Positions 18,048 through 27,727 of a stretch of DNA of 33,273 bases are shown here, one piece after another. Both the position numbers and the translations under genes were made by a program. Under the pieces are notes generated by a model. It saw only the letters and a list, made by a program, of their open reading frames with translations. It did no database searches and had not been told where the DNA came from. Positions within the stretch are counted from its first letter, which is position 1; each line of letters begins with the position of its first letter. Origin of the DNA: Alphaproteobacteria bacterium (GTDB taxonomy: Bacteria; Pseudomonadota; Alphaproteobacteria; Caulobacterales; Maricaulaceae); assembly GCA_024278915.1 (NCBI GenBank), contig JAJRSG010000154.1, positions 1 through 33,273 of the forward strand, written 5' to 3'.

Positions 18048-20453
18048 TTAGTGCGCCGTAAGCCCACCTTGGTCATTCGAACCACTGCGACTAAGAATCC
18101 CTGATAGTTCGGCCTCGTCTTTAGCTGTCCATTTGATAGGAGTCAAAGGTTTCGTGAGCGCATTTGATAAAACTTCATCAACTGTACCCACTGGGATGAT
18201 TTCTAGGCCAGATTTTACGTTTTCCGGCACATCTACAAGGTCTTTTGCATTTTCAAGCGGGATTAAAACTGTCTTCACCCCCCCACGAAGAGCCGCCAGT
18301 AGCTTTTCTTTCAAACCACCAATCGGTAAAACACGTCCACGAAGGGTAATTTCACCAGTCATAGCGATATCTTTACGGACTTCGATTCCCGTCAAGACAG
18401 AAACCATAGCTGTTACCATGCCAACACCGGCAGAAGGACCATCTTTTGGCGTAGCGCCTTCCGGTACATGCACATGAATGTCAGTATCTCTAAACCGCCG
18501 TGGATTAATACCAAATTCAGGCGCCCGCGCTTGAATATAGGAATTGGCTGCAGAGATTGATTCTTTCATTACGTCTTTTAAATTACCAGTAACGGTAACC
18601 TTGCCTTTACCAGACATTGTAACGGCCTCGATGGTCAAAATATCACCACCTGCTTGTGTCCAAGCAAGACCCGTCACAATACCAACTTGATCTTCTTGAT
18701 CTGTTTGCCCAAAGCGGAATTTTTTCACACCGAGGTAATCTTCAATATTTTTTGAAGTAATTACCAATGATTTTTTTTCACCTGTCACAATTTCTGTAAC
18801 CGTTTTTCGTGCAAGTTTCGCCAGTTCACGTTCTAAGCTCCTCACACCTGCTTCGCGGGTGTAATAACGAATAATGTCGCGAATTGCCTCGGTTTTAATT
18901 TCGATTTCGCCCTCTTTTAAGCCATGATCCTTCACTTGCTTCGGAACAAGGTAGCGCTCAGCGATTTCGATTTTTTCTTCTTCAGTATAGCCCGGAATTC
19001 GGATAATTTCCATACGGTCCATGAGCGGGCCTGAAATATCAAGTGAATTTGCCGTGGTAATAAACATTACGTCAGACAAGTCATAATCGACTTCCAGATA
19101 ATGATCATTGAAATTTTGATTTTGTTCTGGATCTAATACTTCTAACAATGCCGCCGATGGGTCGCCACGCATATCAGAACCCATTTTGTCTATTTCATCA
19201 AGTAAAAACAATGGGTTGGAATACTTGGCCTTCTTCATTGACTGAATAATACGTCCTGGCATGGAACCAATATAGGTTCTACGGTGCCCACGAATTTCGG
19301 ATTCGTCACGAACCCCTCCCAAAGATACCCGTACGAATTCCCGTCCGGTTGCATTCGCAATCGAGCGACCAAGCGAGGTTTTACCAACTCCTGGCGGTCC
19401 GACTAAACAAAGGATAGGGCCTTTCAGTTTCTTTGTACGTGTCTGCACAGCCAAATGCTCGATAATCCGTTCCTTGACCTTCTCCAGCCCATAGTGATCT
19501 TTATCTAAGATTGCTTGGGCTTCTTGTAAATCCTTACGAACGCGCTTTTTCTTGCCCCACGGCACGGACAATAGCCAATCCAGATAATTGCGAGAAACAT
19601 TTGCTTCCGCTGACATCGGGCTCATTTGGCTAAGCTTCTTAATTTCGGCCTCGGCCTTTTTGCGAGCCTCTTTAGTAAATTTTGTCGCCTTAATCTTTTC
19701 GCTTAATTCGCCTAGTTCATCATTACCGTCTTTACCATCGCCCAATTCAGACTGTATGGCCTTCATTTGCTCATTGAGATAATAATCCCGTTGAGTTTTT
19801 TCCATTTGCCGCTTAACGCGTCTGCGAATTTTCTTTTCTACACGCAACACGCTTAACTCGCCTTCAAGCAACGCAAATAATTTTTCCAAGCGCGTAACAA
19901 CATTCGTTTCCGCTAGTAATTTCTGCTTTTCTTTAATCTTCACGTTTAAATGAACAGAAATAGTATCGGTCAATTGAGCCGCGTCCGTTGTATCCGCAAT
20001 TGCAGTGACAACATCTTCTGCAATTTTGTTATTTAATTTTCCGTATTTTTTAAATTGCTCGAATACGCTTTGACGCATGCGTGTAGCTTCAACGCTATCG
20101 CCTTCTACGTCTTCTCGAGTTTTGACTTCGGCTTCATAGTAATCTTCATTATCGGTGAATTTAACCGCTTTAGCACGGGATCCACCCTCAACTAAAATAC
20201 GAACCGTACCATCGGGGAGCTTTAACAACTGTAAAATCGTAGCGATACAACCCTTTGTGTGGATATCATCCAATTTTGGTTCTTCAATCGATGCATCTTT
20301 TTGTGTAAGAAGTAAAATTTTCTTATCAGCCTTCATCACTTCTTCGAGTGCATTGATCGATTTATCACGCCCGACAAACAAAGGAACGACCATATGCGGA
20401 AAAACGACGATATCGCGCAATGGAAGCACCGGTAATATTTGTGTATCTGTCAT
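18048..20453 (-). CDS. lon: ATP-dependent protease La
   Basis: 801 aa. Walker A LVGPPGVGKTSLGRSIA, FLLDEIDKMGSDMRGDPSAALLEVLDPEQN, catalytic PKDGPSAGVGMVTAM. Confidence 0.98.
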   Translation of the reverse strand: MTDTQILPVLPLRDIVVFPHMVVPLFVGRDKSINALEEVMKADKKILLLTQKDASIEEPKLDDIHTKGCIATILQLLKLPDGTVRILVEGGSRAKAVKFTDNEDYYEAEVKTREDVEGDSVEATRMRQSVFEQFKKYGKLNNKIAEDVVTAIADTTDAAQLTDTISVHLNVKIKEKQKLLAETNVVTRLEKLFALLEGELSVLRVEKKIRRRVKRQMEKTQRDYYLNEQMKAIQSELGDGKDGNDELGELSEKIKATKFTKEARKKAEAEIKKLSQMSPMSAEANVSRNYLDWLLSVPWGKKKRVRKDLQEAQAILDKDHYGLEKVKERIIEHLAVQTRTKKLKGPILCLVGPPGVGKTSLGRSIANATGREFVRVSLGGVRDESEIRGHRRTYIGSMPGRIIQSMKKAKYSNPLFLLDEIDKMGSDMRGDPSAALLEVLDPEQNQNFNDHYLEVDYDLSDVMFITTANSLDISGPLMDRMEIIRIPGYTEEEKIEIAERYLVPKQVKDHGLKEGEIEIKTEAIRDIIRYYTREAGVRSLERELAKLARKTVTEIVTGEKKSLVITSKNIEDYLGVKKFRFGQTDQEDQVGIVTGLAWTQAGGDILTIEAVTMSGKGKVTVTGNLKDVMKESISAANSYIQARAPEFGINPRRFRDTDIHVHVPEGATPKDGPSAGVGMVTAMVSVLTGIEVRKDIAMTGEITLRGRVLPIGGLKEKLLAALRGGVKTVLIPLENAKDLVDVPENVKSGLEIIPVGTVDEVLSNALTKPLTPIKWTAKDEAELSGILSRSGSNDQGGLTAH

Positions 20454-20601
20454 TATCCAAACTTCCTAGTTTTTGGCTATTTCACGCAAATAAGCACGCA
20501 CGCGGAAAAAGCGAATATATGCTTACCAAAATGGGCAGTTTATTCTTAATATCAAGTCACCAATGTGTAATTAATTGCGGGTTTAGCGCAAATAATTCAA
20601 C

Positions 20602-21867
20602 CTAGGATGCTTTTTCGGTCTTCTTTGCTTTTTTCGCATAGATTAAGAGCGGTTTCGCACTGCCATTCACGACTTCACCGTTAATAACAACTTCCTCAAC
20701 CCCTTCATAGCTTGGTAAATCATACATCGTATCGAGTAAGATCCCCTCCATGATTGAGCGCAATCCACGAGCGCCTGTCTTACGGGCAATGGCTTTTTTA
20801 GCAATTGCTTTCAAGGCGGCTTCGTTGAAACTTAAGCGAATATCTTCCATATCAAACAAGAGTTGGTATTGCTTTACCAAAGCATTTTTCGGCTGGCTAA
20901 GAATTGTTACTAACGCCTTTTCATCCAAGTCAGTAAGCGTCGCAATTACAGGCAAACGGCCAACAAATTCAGGAATAAGGCCGAACTTTACCAAATCCTC
21001 AGGTTCAACGCCTTGTAGAATTTCACCAGTTAGACGTTCTTCCAGTTCTTTAATTTCACCACCGAAACCAATACTGGCTTTGCTACCACGGCTAGCAATC
21101 ATTTTCTCAAGCCCCGCAAAGGCACCGCCAACCACAAAAAGAATATTTGTGGTATCTACTTGCAAAAACTCCTGTTGCGGGTGCTTACGCCCTCCTTGTG
21201 GCGGTACAGAGGCAACTGTCCCCTCCATAATCTTGAGCAAAGCTTGTTGAACCCCCTCACCAGATACATCACGGGTAATAGACGGGTTATCTGACTTACG
21301 GCTAATTTTATCGACTTCGTCAATATAGACGATCCCGCGCTCGGCACGTTCAACGGAATAATCCGCAGATTGTAAAAGCTTCAAAATAATATTCTCAACA
21401 TCTTCACCGACATAACCGGCTTCGGTAAGCGTAGTGGCATCAGCCATTGTGAAGGGAACGTCCAAAATACGAGCCAAAGTTTGCGCCAGTAATGTTTTAC
21501 CGCACCCCGTCGGCCCAACCAGTAGAATATTAGATTTAGCAAGCTCGACATCACCAGTTTTAGTACCGTGATTGAGACGCTTATAGTGATTATGAACAGC
21601 AACTGAAAGAACCCGCTTGGCGTGATCTTGGCCAATCACATAATCATCCAATGTATCACAAATTTCTTGCGGTGTCGGCACACCTTCTTGTGCCTTGGCA
21701 ATACCGGCTTTGCCTTCTTCACGGATAATATCCATACAAAGTTCGACGCATTCGTCGCAAATAAACACAGTTGGCCCAGCAATCAGTTTGCGGACTTCGT
21801 GTTGGCTTTTCCCGCAAAAAGAACAATATAGTGTGTTTTTCGCGTCTGTTGTGCCTGTCTTGCTCAT
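20602..21867 (-). CDS. clpX: ATP-dependent Clp protease ATP-binding subunit ClpX
   Basis: Likely start [21 protein letters not shown] at 21867 with GGGAG upstream; the ORF track extends to 21879. Zinc-binding domain CSFCGKSQ...[10 protein letters not shown], Walker [51 protein letters not shown]. Confidence 0.98.
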   Translation of the reverse strand: MSKTGTTDAKNTLYCSFCGKSQHEVRKLIAGPTVFICDECVELCMDIIREEGKAGIAKAQEGVPTPQEICDTLDDYVIGQDHAKRVLSVAVHNHYKRLNHGTKTGDVELAKSNILLVGPTGCGKTLLAQTLARILDVPFTMADATTLTEAGYVGEDVENIILKLLQSADYSVERAERGIVYIDEVDKISRKSDNPSITRDVSGEGVQQALLKIMEGTVASVPPQGGRKHPQQEFLQVDTTNILFVVGGAFAGLEKMIASRGSKASIGFGGEIKELEERLTGEILQGVEPEDLVKFGLIPEFVGRLPVIATLTDLDEKALVTILSQPKNALVKQYQLLFDMEDIRLSFNEAALKAIAKKAIARKTGARGLRSIMEGILLDTMYDLPSYEGVEEVVINGEVVNGSAKPLLIYAKKAKKTEKAS

Positions 21868-22019
21868 TTCTACTCCCAATTCATTCTTTATTTCTTGGAC
21901 TGCATACTTCTATGCAAGAGCCATGCCGCATTATAATCTATTATTCCGTGCTACATACGACTTTTTTATTACAAAACTCTTAGTAAATCAAAGTTTCTAG
22001 TCACATAGAGCGCTTGAAA

Positions 22020-22640
22020 TTACTTTTTCGCTTCAGTACGCGAACTATAAACATGATCAACAATGCCAAATTCTTTTGTCTGTTCTGCTGTCATAAAATG
22101 ATCACGATCCAATGTTTTCTCAATCACCGCGTATTTATTACCAGTGTGTTTCACATAAATTTCGTTCAAACGCTTCTTCATAGCTAATATGTCGTTAGCG
22201 TGACGTTGAATATCTGATGCCTGTCCACGGAACCCGCCTGATGGCTGATGCACCATGATGCGAGCGTTAGGCAATGCAATTCGCATATCCTTCTCACCAG
22301 CAGCCAGAAGGAGTGATCCCATCGAAGCCGCCTGCCCGATACAAACCGTAGAAACCGGACATTTTATATACTGCATAGTGTCATAAATCGCCATGCCCGC
22401 CGTTACAACGCCGCCCGGAGAATTAATATACATGTAAATTTCTTTTTTAGGGTTTTCAGATTCAAGGAACAAGAGCTGAGCTGTAATCAAGCTCGCCATA
22501 TTATCCTCGACAACACCTGTCAGAAAAATAATCCTGTCTTTAAGCAGTCGTGAAAATATATCATAGCTACGCTCACCACGACTAGATTGCTCTACAACCA
22601 TTGGCACGAGGCCCATTAGCATTTCATTGGGGTCTTGCAT
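22020..22640 (-). CDS. clpP: ATP-dependent Clp protease proteolytic subunit
   Basis: 206 aa. Active-site regions [16 protein letters not shown] and [44 protein letters not shown]. Confidence 0.98.
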   Translation of the reverse strand: MQDPNEMLMGLVPMVVEQSSRGERSYDIFSRLLKDRIIFLTGVVEDNMASLITAQLLFLESENPKKEIYMYINSPGGVVTAGMAIYDTMQYIKCPVSTVCIGQAASMGSLLLAAGEKDMRIALPNARIMVHQPSGGFRGQASDIQRHANDILAMKKRLNEIYVKHTGNKYAVIEKTLDRDHFMTAEQTKEFGIVDHVYSSRTEAKK

Positions 22641-22757
22641 ATTCTTATCCTTATTTGGTTGTACAGTATTCTACATAGTATTTGCGCATACCATCACTGA
22701 AAATAGTTACTTCAATATTTATATTCCCAATTAAATTTTCAAGGGGCATACAAAATA

Positions 22758-22785
22758 AAAAAGCCCCGACATGGCGGGGCTTTTT
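22758..22785 (-). terminator. Rho-independent terminator downstream of tig
   Basis: AAAAAGCCCCG ... CGGGGCTTTTT: GC-rich stem flanked by A/T tracts, between the tig stop (22811) and the clpP start (22640). Confidence 0.88.
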
Positions 22786-22810
22786 AAATAATCATGATTG
22801 CGTTTCCCGC

Positions 22811-24157
22811 TTAGATCATATCATCTTCTTTAAAAAGCTCATCACGATCTACTTTTTTATCTGTCATTTTGGCAGAATCAATAATGTAGTTCACTGTTTT
22901 TTCCTCAAAGATCGGCGCCCGCATCTGTGCGACAGCTTCCGGGTTCTTTTGATAGAACTCAATAACTTGCTGTTCTTGCCCAGGGTAACGACGTGCTTCA
23001 CTTACGATTGCTTGTTGTAATTCTTCATTGGTAATTTGAATTTCTGCTTTGGCACCGATTTCAGCCAATACCAAACCAAGACGTACACGACGTTCAGCTA
23101 TCTTGCGGTAATCAGCTTTTAACTTTTTATCAGATTTTTTCGCGTCGTCTTCATCAAGCTGTCCTGCTTCTTTTTCTTTTTCGACTTGTGCCCAAATATT
23201 GTTAAACTCGGCTTCTACCATGTTTGGCGGTAGGTCAAATTTGTGTTTGGCATCCAGATCATCAAGAATTGCCCGCTTCAATTTCATTCGGCTTTGTTCT
23301 TCTAATTCACCTTCAGCTTGTTTGCTAACAGCTTCTTTCAATGATTTAAGGTCTTCCATACCGAATTTTTTAGCAAATTCATCATCAACTTTAGCATCAG
23401 TAGCACCTTGAACTTCTAGTACTTCTGTCTCAAATACGGCTTCTTTATCTGCCAATGTATCAACTTGGTAATCTTTCGGGAAGGTTACTTTAACGTCTAG
23501 CTTATCGCCAGCTTTGACGCCGATCAACTGGTCTTCAAAACCAGGGATAAATGTACCAGACCCAAGTACAAGTTGGTGGCCTTCCATCGCGCCACCTTCA
23601 AAAGCTTCACCGTCAACGCGACCTGTGAAGTTAATTAATACAGCATCATCTTTTTTAGCTTTAGCCGTTTTTGCTTTTTTCTTGTAGCTCTTTTGCCCTT
23701 TGGCAAGTTCTGCCAACTGGTCTTCAACAACTTTATCATCAAGCTCAGTCGTGAGGCGAGTATATTTAAGTGTTTTCGGATCAACAGGTTCAAACTCTGG
23801 AATTGTTTCTACATTAAGCGTGTACTCAAGATCAGCTTTCCCCTTGGTAACATCTTCACCATTAGCACGAAGATCAATAGATGGTTGTCCCGCTGGGCGA
23901 ACCTTATTATCTTCAAGTGTTTTTTGCGTACTTTCGGTGACAGCTTCCTGTACCACATCATTCATGATGGACTGACCAAACATTTTACGGATATGGCTCG
24001 CCGGAACTTTGCCCTTACGGAAACCTTTGAGATTGACCTGAGGCTGCATTTCCTTGATTTTTGCTTCAAGTTTCTCTGCCAAGTCTTCTTTTGCAATCGT
24101 AATTGCATATGAACGGCTTAGGCCTTCTGATTTAAGTTCTTTTACTTGCATGGTCAC
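22811..24157 (-). CDS. tig: Trigger factor (peptidyl-prolyl isomerase chaperone)
   Basis: 448 aa. LKGFRKGKVPASHIRKMFGQSIMNDVVQEAV, PPIase segment DDAVLINFTGRVDGEAFEGGAMEGHQLVLGSGTFIPGFEDQLIG. First gene of tig-clpP-clpX-lon. Confidence 0.97.
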   Translation of the reverse strand: MTMQVKELKSEGLSRSYAITIAKEDLAEKLEAKIKEMQPQVNLKGFRKGKVPASHIRKMFGQSIMNDVVQEAVTESTQKTLEDNKVRPAGQPSIDLRANGEDVTKGKADLEYTLNVETIPEFEPVDPKTLKYTRLTTELDDKVVEDQLAELAKGQKSYKKKAKTAKAKKDDAVLINFTGRVDGEAFEGGAMEGHQLVLGSGTFIPGFEDQLIGVKAGDKLDVKVTFPKDYQVDTLADKEAVFETEVLEVQGATDAKVDDEFAKKFGMEDLKSLKEAVSKQAEGELEEQSRMKLKRAILDDLDAKHKFDLPPNMVEAEFNNIWAQVEKEKEAGQLDEDDAKKSDKKLKADYRKIAERRVRLGLVLAEIGAKAEIQITNEELQQAIVSEARRYPGQEQQVIEFYQKNPEAVAQMRAPIFEEKTVNYIIDSAKMTDKKVDRDELFKEDDMI

Positions 24158-24325
24158 GTCCAGATTTTGATGTCAATTATAAATAATTCGCCCAATTACG
24201 CAGGCTTTGTGACGGGCCTTATGTCACGGCTTAAAAGAATGTGCAACGGGGTTTTCAAGTCCTTTGTCATATGTCACACAGTAAAACGTAAATAGTTTGA
24301 TTTTATAGGCAAAAACGGCGGTTTT

Positions 24326-24874
24326 ATGGACTTTCTTACCGAAAGTAATATGTGGCTACTCTATTTAGGGCTATTTATCGGCCCTTTCGTCCAAGAAGAC
24401 AGTGCCGTGATCGGGGCTGCCAGCCTCTCAATTACAAAATCAGACCACTGGATATCTATTTTTGCGGTTGTCCTTGCAGGCCTTATCACTAGCGATTCGT
24501 GGAAATACTGGCTTGGGTGGGCTGCAAAGCACCATAAATGGGCAAGTAAATACGCAAAAAACGAGCGTATGTTAAAATTAAAAGACGCCGTATTGGACCA
24601 TAGTATCAAAACCTTGATTGCGGTGCGTTTTCTCCCCTTTGCCCGTATCCCGACCTATTTGGCCACAGGTTTTTTCGGCGTACCCTATATTAAATACTGG
24701 TGTTCCATTGCATTTTCAGCATTTCTATATGTAATAACGATTTTTTGCGCTTTTCATATATTGGGCGAAATTTTGGGTGAAAAACTTAAAACTTATATGC
24801 CATTTGTTGCCGTGGGTATTCTTATTACGGTGTTACTTAGCTTATTTATTCGCAAAAAATTCAAAAAAACCTAA
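24326..24874 (+). CDS. DedA-like family membrane protein
   Basis: 182 aa with several TM segments. GPFVQEDSAVIGAASLS and RFLPFARIPTYLATGFFGVPYIKY, typical of the DedA/SNARE-associated family. Confidence 0.8.
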   Translation: MDFLTESNMWLLYLGLFIGPFVQEDSAVIGAASLSITKSDHWISIFAVVLAGLITSDSWKYWLGWAAKHHKWASKYAKNERMLKLKDAVLDHSIKTLIAVRFLPFARIPTYLATGFFGVPYIKYWCSIAFSAFLYVITIFCAFHILGEILGEKLKTYMPFVAVGILITVLLSLFIRKKFKKT

Positions 24875-27114
24875 TATTCACCAAACCTGTATTCCAGTGT
24901 TAAGCCATAGGTGCGCGGTGGCTCATAACTAATCGTTTCGTTTTCGATTAACGGACCTAGCCCTGCCCCCCATAAAAAGTTTACTGCAGGATCATTTACA
25001 TCAAATAGGTTCTTCACCCATAAATTCGCTTGCCACTTGCCATTGTCCGCCACATAGCCCGTCGATAAATTTGTCACGGCATAATCACCGACAAATGTCA
25101 GCGGGTGGCTTTGCGGGGCAAAATCATCAGGGACGCTACGGTCAGTATAATCTGCATGGAATTTAAATTTCGCGCCGGAAGCCAAAGGTTTTGTATAATC
25201 TAATGTTGCCGACCATGTCCAATCTGGCGAATTGCCAAAACCGGTTCCTGACAAATCCACCCCAGGACTTGGTTCAAACCCATCATAACGGGTTTTGACA
25301 TACCCAAGCGCCGCTGCAACATGTAGCTCATCGGTGACTTGGGCTTCCATCTCTGCTTCAAATCCTTGAATATGTGCTTTCGCAGCATTGGTTAGCGACT
25401 TCAAAAATAAAAATGGGGGTCGAGATACCGTGACCTGAATATCTGTATAATCCATGTAAAAAGCGCTAACATTGGCTCGTAATTTTCCATCCAGCATGAG
25501 ACTTTTCATCCCAATTTCATAATTGGTCAAAAACTCAGGTTCTGTAAAAAAACCGGTTCCAGCATCAATATCAGCTTGGGAAATGAAGTCATCCTTGATG
25601 GTTGCGCTTCGGTACCCTCGACTAATAGACGCATAGGTGTTCAGATCTTCATTTAGCTCAAAACGCGTTCCAATTGTCCAAGACAATGGTGTATCCTTAA
25701 CCTTGGCTGTGTTGTTAAGAGCGGTTAAAGTGAAAAGAGCGAAAGTTTCCCCAAAAATACTATAATCAACCGTTTTTGTGTCTTCGGTGTAACGCAACCC
25801 ACCAAACCCGCTCCACCGATCGTTGAAATACGCATTAGCATGGATAAAAGCGGCAATGCTTTCCGACTCACTAATTGTCCTTTGCCCGTCCAATTCATCA
25901 GGCGGTTGGTTCGCAGGCGGAATGAAGAACACTTGTTCCAAAAACGCCGTGCTCATCAATGGGAATGTCGGGCTATAATCTCTTTTGGCATTCAAATAAT
26001 AAAGCCCGATTAGATAATCAAACTTCTCGTAACTCGGTGAAGTAATACGCAGTTCTTGAGAAAACTCTGAATAATCACTGTCAAATTGTGCGATTGTGAT
26101 CGGAACAGGCAGACGGTCACCGTCCTGAATGTAAAAATCATTTACATCAGAAAACCCGGAAATTGAAGTTAGGGTAAACCCGTTCTCCAATTGATAATTC
26201 ACATTAAGGGACAAACGGTGTTGTTCTTGCGTTCTAATTTCGTCTTGATCAACATTAATTGTATATGGAATTTGATCCGAACCGATACTCGTGACCGTCT
26301 CTCCCATTGTGTTCGGGCGATCATCCAAGCTTTGGTAATTATACACTAAACGTGCATCGAGTTGCGGTGTTGGGGTAAAATAGAGTTGTCCCCCAAGTGA
26401 TAAATGGTCAAGCGCCCCTGCTTTATTCCCGTTAAAGGCATTCTCAATATACCCGTCTGTATCAAGTTTTTGACCTGCCATTCTGAAGGTTAAAACATCC
26501 TTCACCAAAGGCACATTCGCTTGTCCAGAAACTTGCTGACGACCGTAATTACCAAGCTCAACTTGCACACGCCCACCAAGGTCTGGTCCCGGCGTTTTGG
26601 TCGTGATATTTATCGCACCCCCGATGGTATCGCGACCAAACAGAGTTCCTTGAGGACCTTTGAGAATTTCCACACCTGCGATGTCCATCATGGACGCATT
26701 CAGGGCCGTATCTGCATTAACATATACACCGTCAATATAAACACCGACAGAACGCCCGCTTGTCCCGGCAATACCAGCTGAAATTCCACGCATAGTAATT
26801 TCGCTCTGAGCCGCTTGGGTCGACATGGGCAACCACATATTCGGAACATATGTGCCGAGTTCTTCTAGCCCTTCAGGGCGCAAAGCTTCTAGCTCCTCAA
26901 GATTAAACGCTGTGATTGAAATCGGCACTTTTTGTAAATTTTCAGCACGTTTCGTTGCTGTAACAATCACCTCATCAAGAGGCACCGTCTGCCCATATGC
27001 GAAATTTGGCAACATTGCCAGCGTCACATAGGACACGCAAATTGCTCTCAAGCCAGTTTTTGAAGCGGCCAGCTTCATTCTCTTACACAAGGGGATAACC
27101 ATTCTCCTATTCAA
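24871..27114 (-). CDS. TonB-dependent outer-membrane receptor
   Basis: 747 aa. TonB-box-like VPLDEVIVTATKRAENLQKVPISITAF, plug EILKGPQGTLFGRDTIGGAINITTKTP, C-terminal strand TYGLTLEYRFGEY*. Confidence 0.95.
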   Translation of the reverse strand: MNRRMVIPLCKRMKLAASKTGLRAICVSYVTLAMLPNFAYGQTVPLDEVIVTATKRAENLQKVPISITAFNLEELEALRPEGLEELGTYVPNMWLPMSTQAAQSEITMRGISAGIAGTSGRSVGVYIDGVYVNADTALNASMMDIAGVEILKGPQGTLFGRDTIGGAINITTKTPGPDLGGRVQVELGNYGRQQVSGQANVPLVKDVLTFRMAGQKLDTDGYIENAFNGNKAGALDHLSLGGQLYFTPTPQLDARLVYNYQSLDDRPNTMGETVTSIGSDQIPYTINVDQDEIRTQEQHRLSLNVNYQLENGFTLTSISGFSDVNDFYIQDGDRLPVPITIAQFDSDYSEFSQELRITSPSYEKFDYLIGLYYLNAKRDYSPTFPLMSTAFLEQVFFIPPANQPPDELDGQRTISESESIAAFIHANAYFNDRWSGFGGLRYTEDTKTVDYSIFGETFALFTLTALNNTAKVKDTPLSWTIGTRFELNEDLNTYASISRGYRSATIKDDFISQADIDAGTGFFTEPEFLTNYEIGMKSLMLDGKLRANVSAFYMDYTDIQVTVSRPPFLFLKSLTNAAKAHIQGFEAEMEAQVTDELHVAAALGYVKTRYDGFEPSPGVDLSGTGFGNSPDWTWSATLDYTKPLASGAKFKFHADYTDRSVPDDFAPQSHPLTFVGDYAVTNLSTGYVADNGKWQANLWVKNLFDVNDPAVNFLWGAGLGPLIENETISYEPPRTYGLTLEYRFGEY

Positions 27115-27197
27115 TATGAATTGCCGCTTCTATACGGACCCTTAAGAGGTGGCATAACGGACAGCGGTTACTCTGGCAAGAGGTAAGGTGCGTAAAA

Positions 27198-27713
27198 CTA
27201 TTCTTTTTTCGCCGCCTGCTCTGCTTTCGTCACAAGCTCTACCAACATAGCATCTAACTGCTGATCACTAGGATCTCTTGCAACAATCATTCCTGTATGG
27301 TCGACCAAATACACAGTCGGGAATTCGGATATATTCCACTCTTTCACCACGCCTTGGTTAAAGCCCGCGAACCAAATATCCCACGGCAAATCATTATCTT
27401 TCAAGAATGTCGTGATATCCGATGGGTCATAATCAGCACTGATTCCTAATATTTCAAAGGGCCGCTCTGCATATGTTGTTTTTATTTCTCGCATATGTGG
27501 AAACTTGACCAAACACGGCCCACACCATGTTGCCCAGAAATCGATCAAAAGTACTTTTCCGCGATATTGATCGATGTTTTGTTCGTTGCCATCAAGATCA
27601 ACACCGATTGTATCTTGTATGGGAACCGGGGTTTGTAAATATGCCAGTTGAGGGTTTTTACCTGAACATGCCGTAACGGCGAAGAGAACCAAGAGAATTA
27701 AAAAACGTTTCAT
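27198..27713 (-). CDS. TlpA-like thioredoxin-fold lipoprotein
   Basis: 171 aa. Lipobox FAVTACSG and redox motif LLIDFWATWCGPCLVKFPHM. Confidence 0.92.
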   Translation of the reverse strand: MKRFLILLVLFAVTACSGKNPQLAYLQTPVPIQDTIGVDLDGNEQNIDQYRGKVLLIDFWATWCGPCLVKFPHMREIKTTYAERPFEILGISADYDPSDITTFLKDNDLPWDIWFAGFNQGVVKEWNISEFPTVYLVDHTGMIVARDPSDQQLDAMLVELVTKAEQAAKKE

Positions 27714-27727
27714 AGAAATGAAAGCTC

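Noticed and set aside
20750-21250. Plus-strand 166-aa ORF antisense to clpX
   Set aside because: clpX is unambiguous on the other strand; antisense ORFs of this length are expected by chance.
23693-24112. Plus-strand 139-aa ORF antisense to tig
   Set aside because: Antisense to clear trigger factor coding sequence; no supporting features.
24209-24227. GTGAC-N9-GTCAC dyad between tig and the DedA-like gene as an operator
   Set aside because: Only 5 bp per arm and a single occurrence; insufficient to support a regulatory site.
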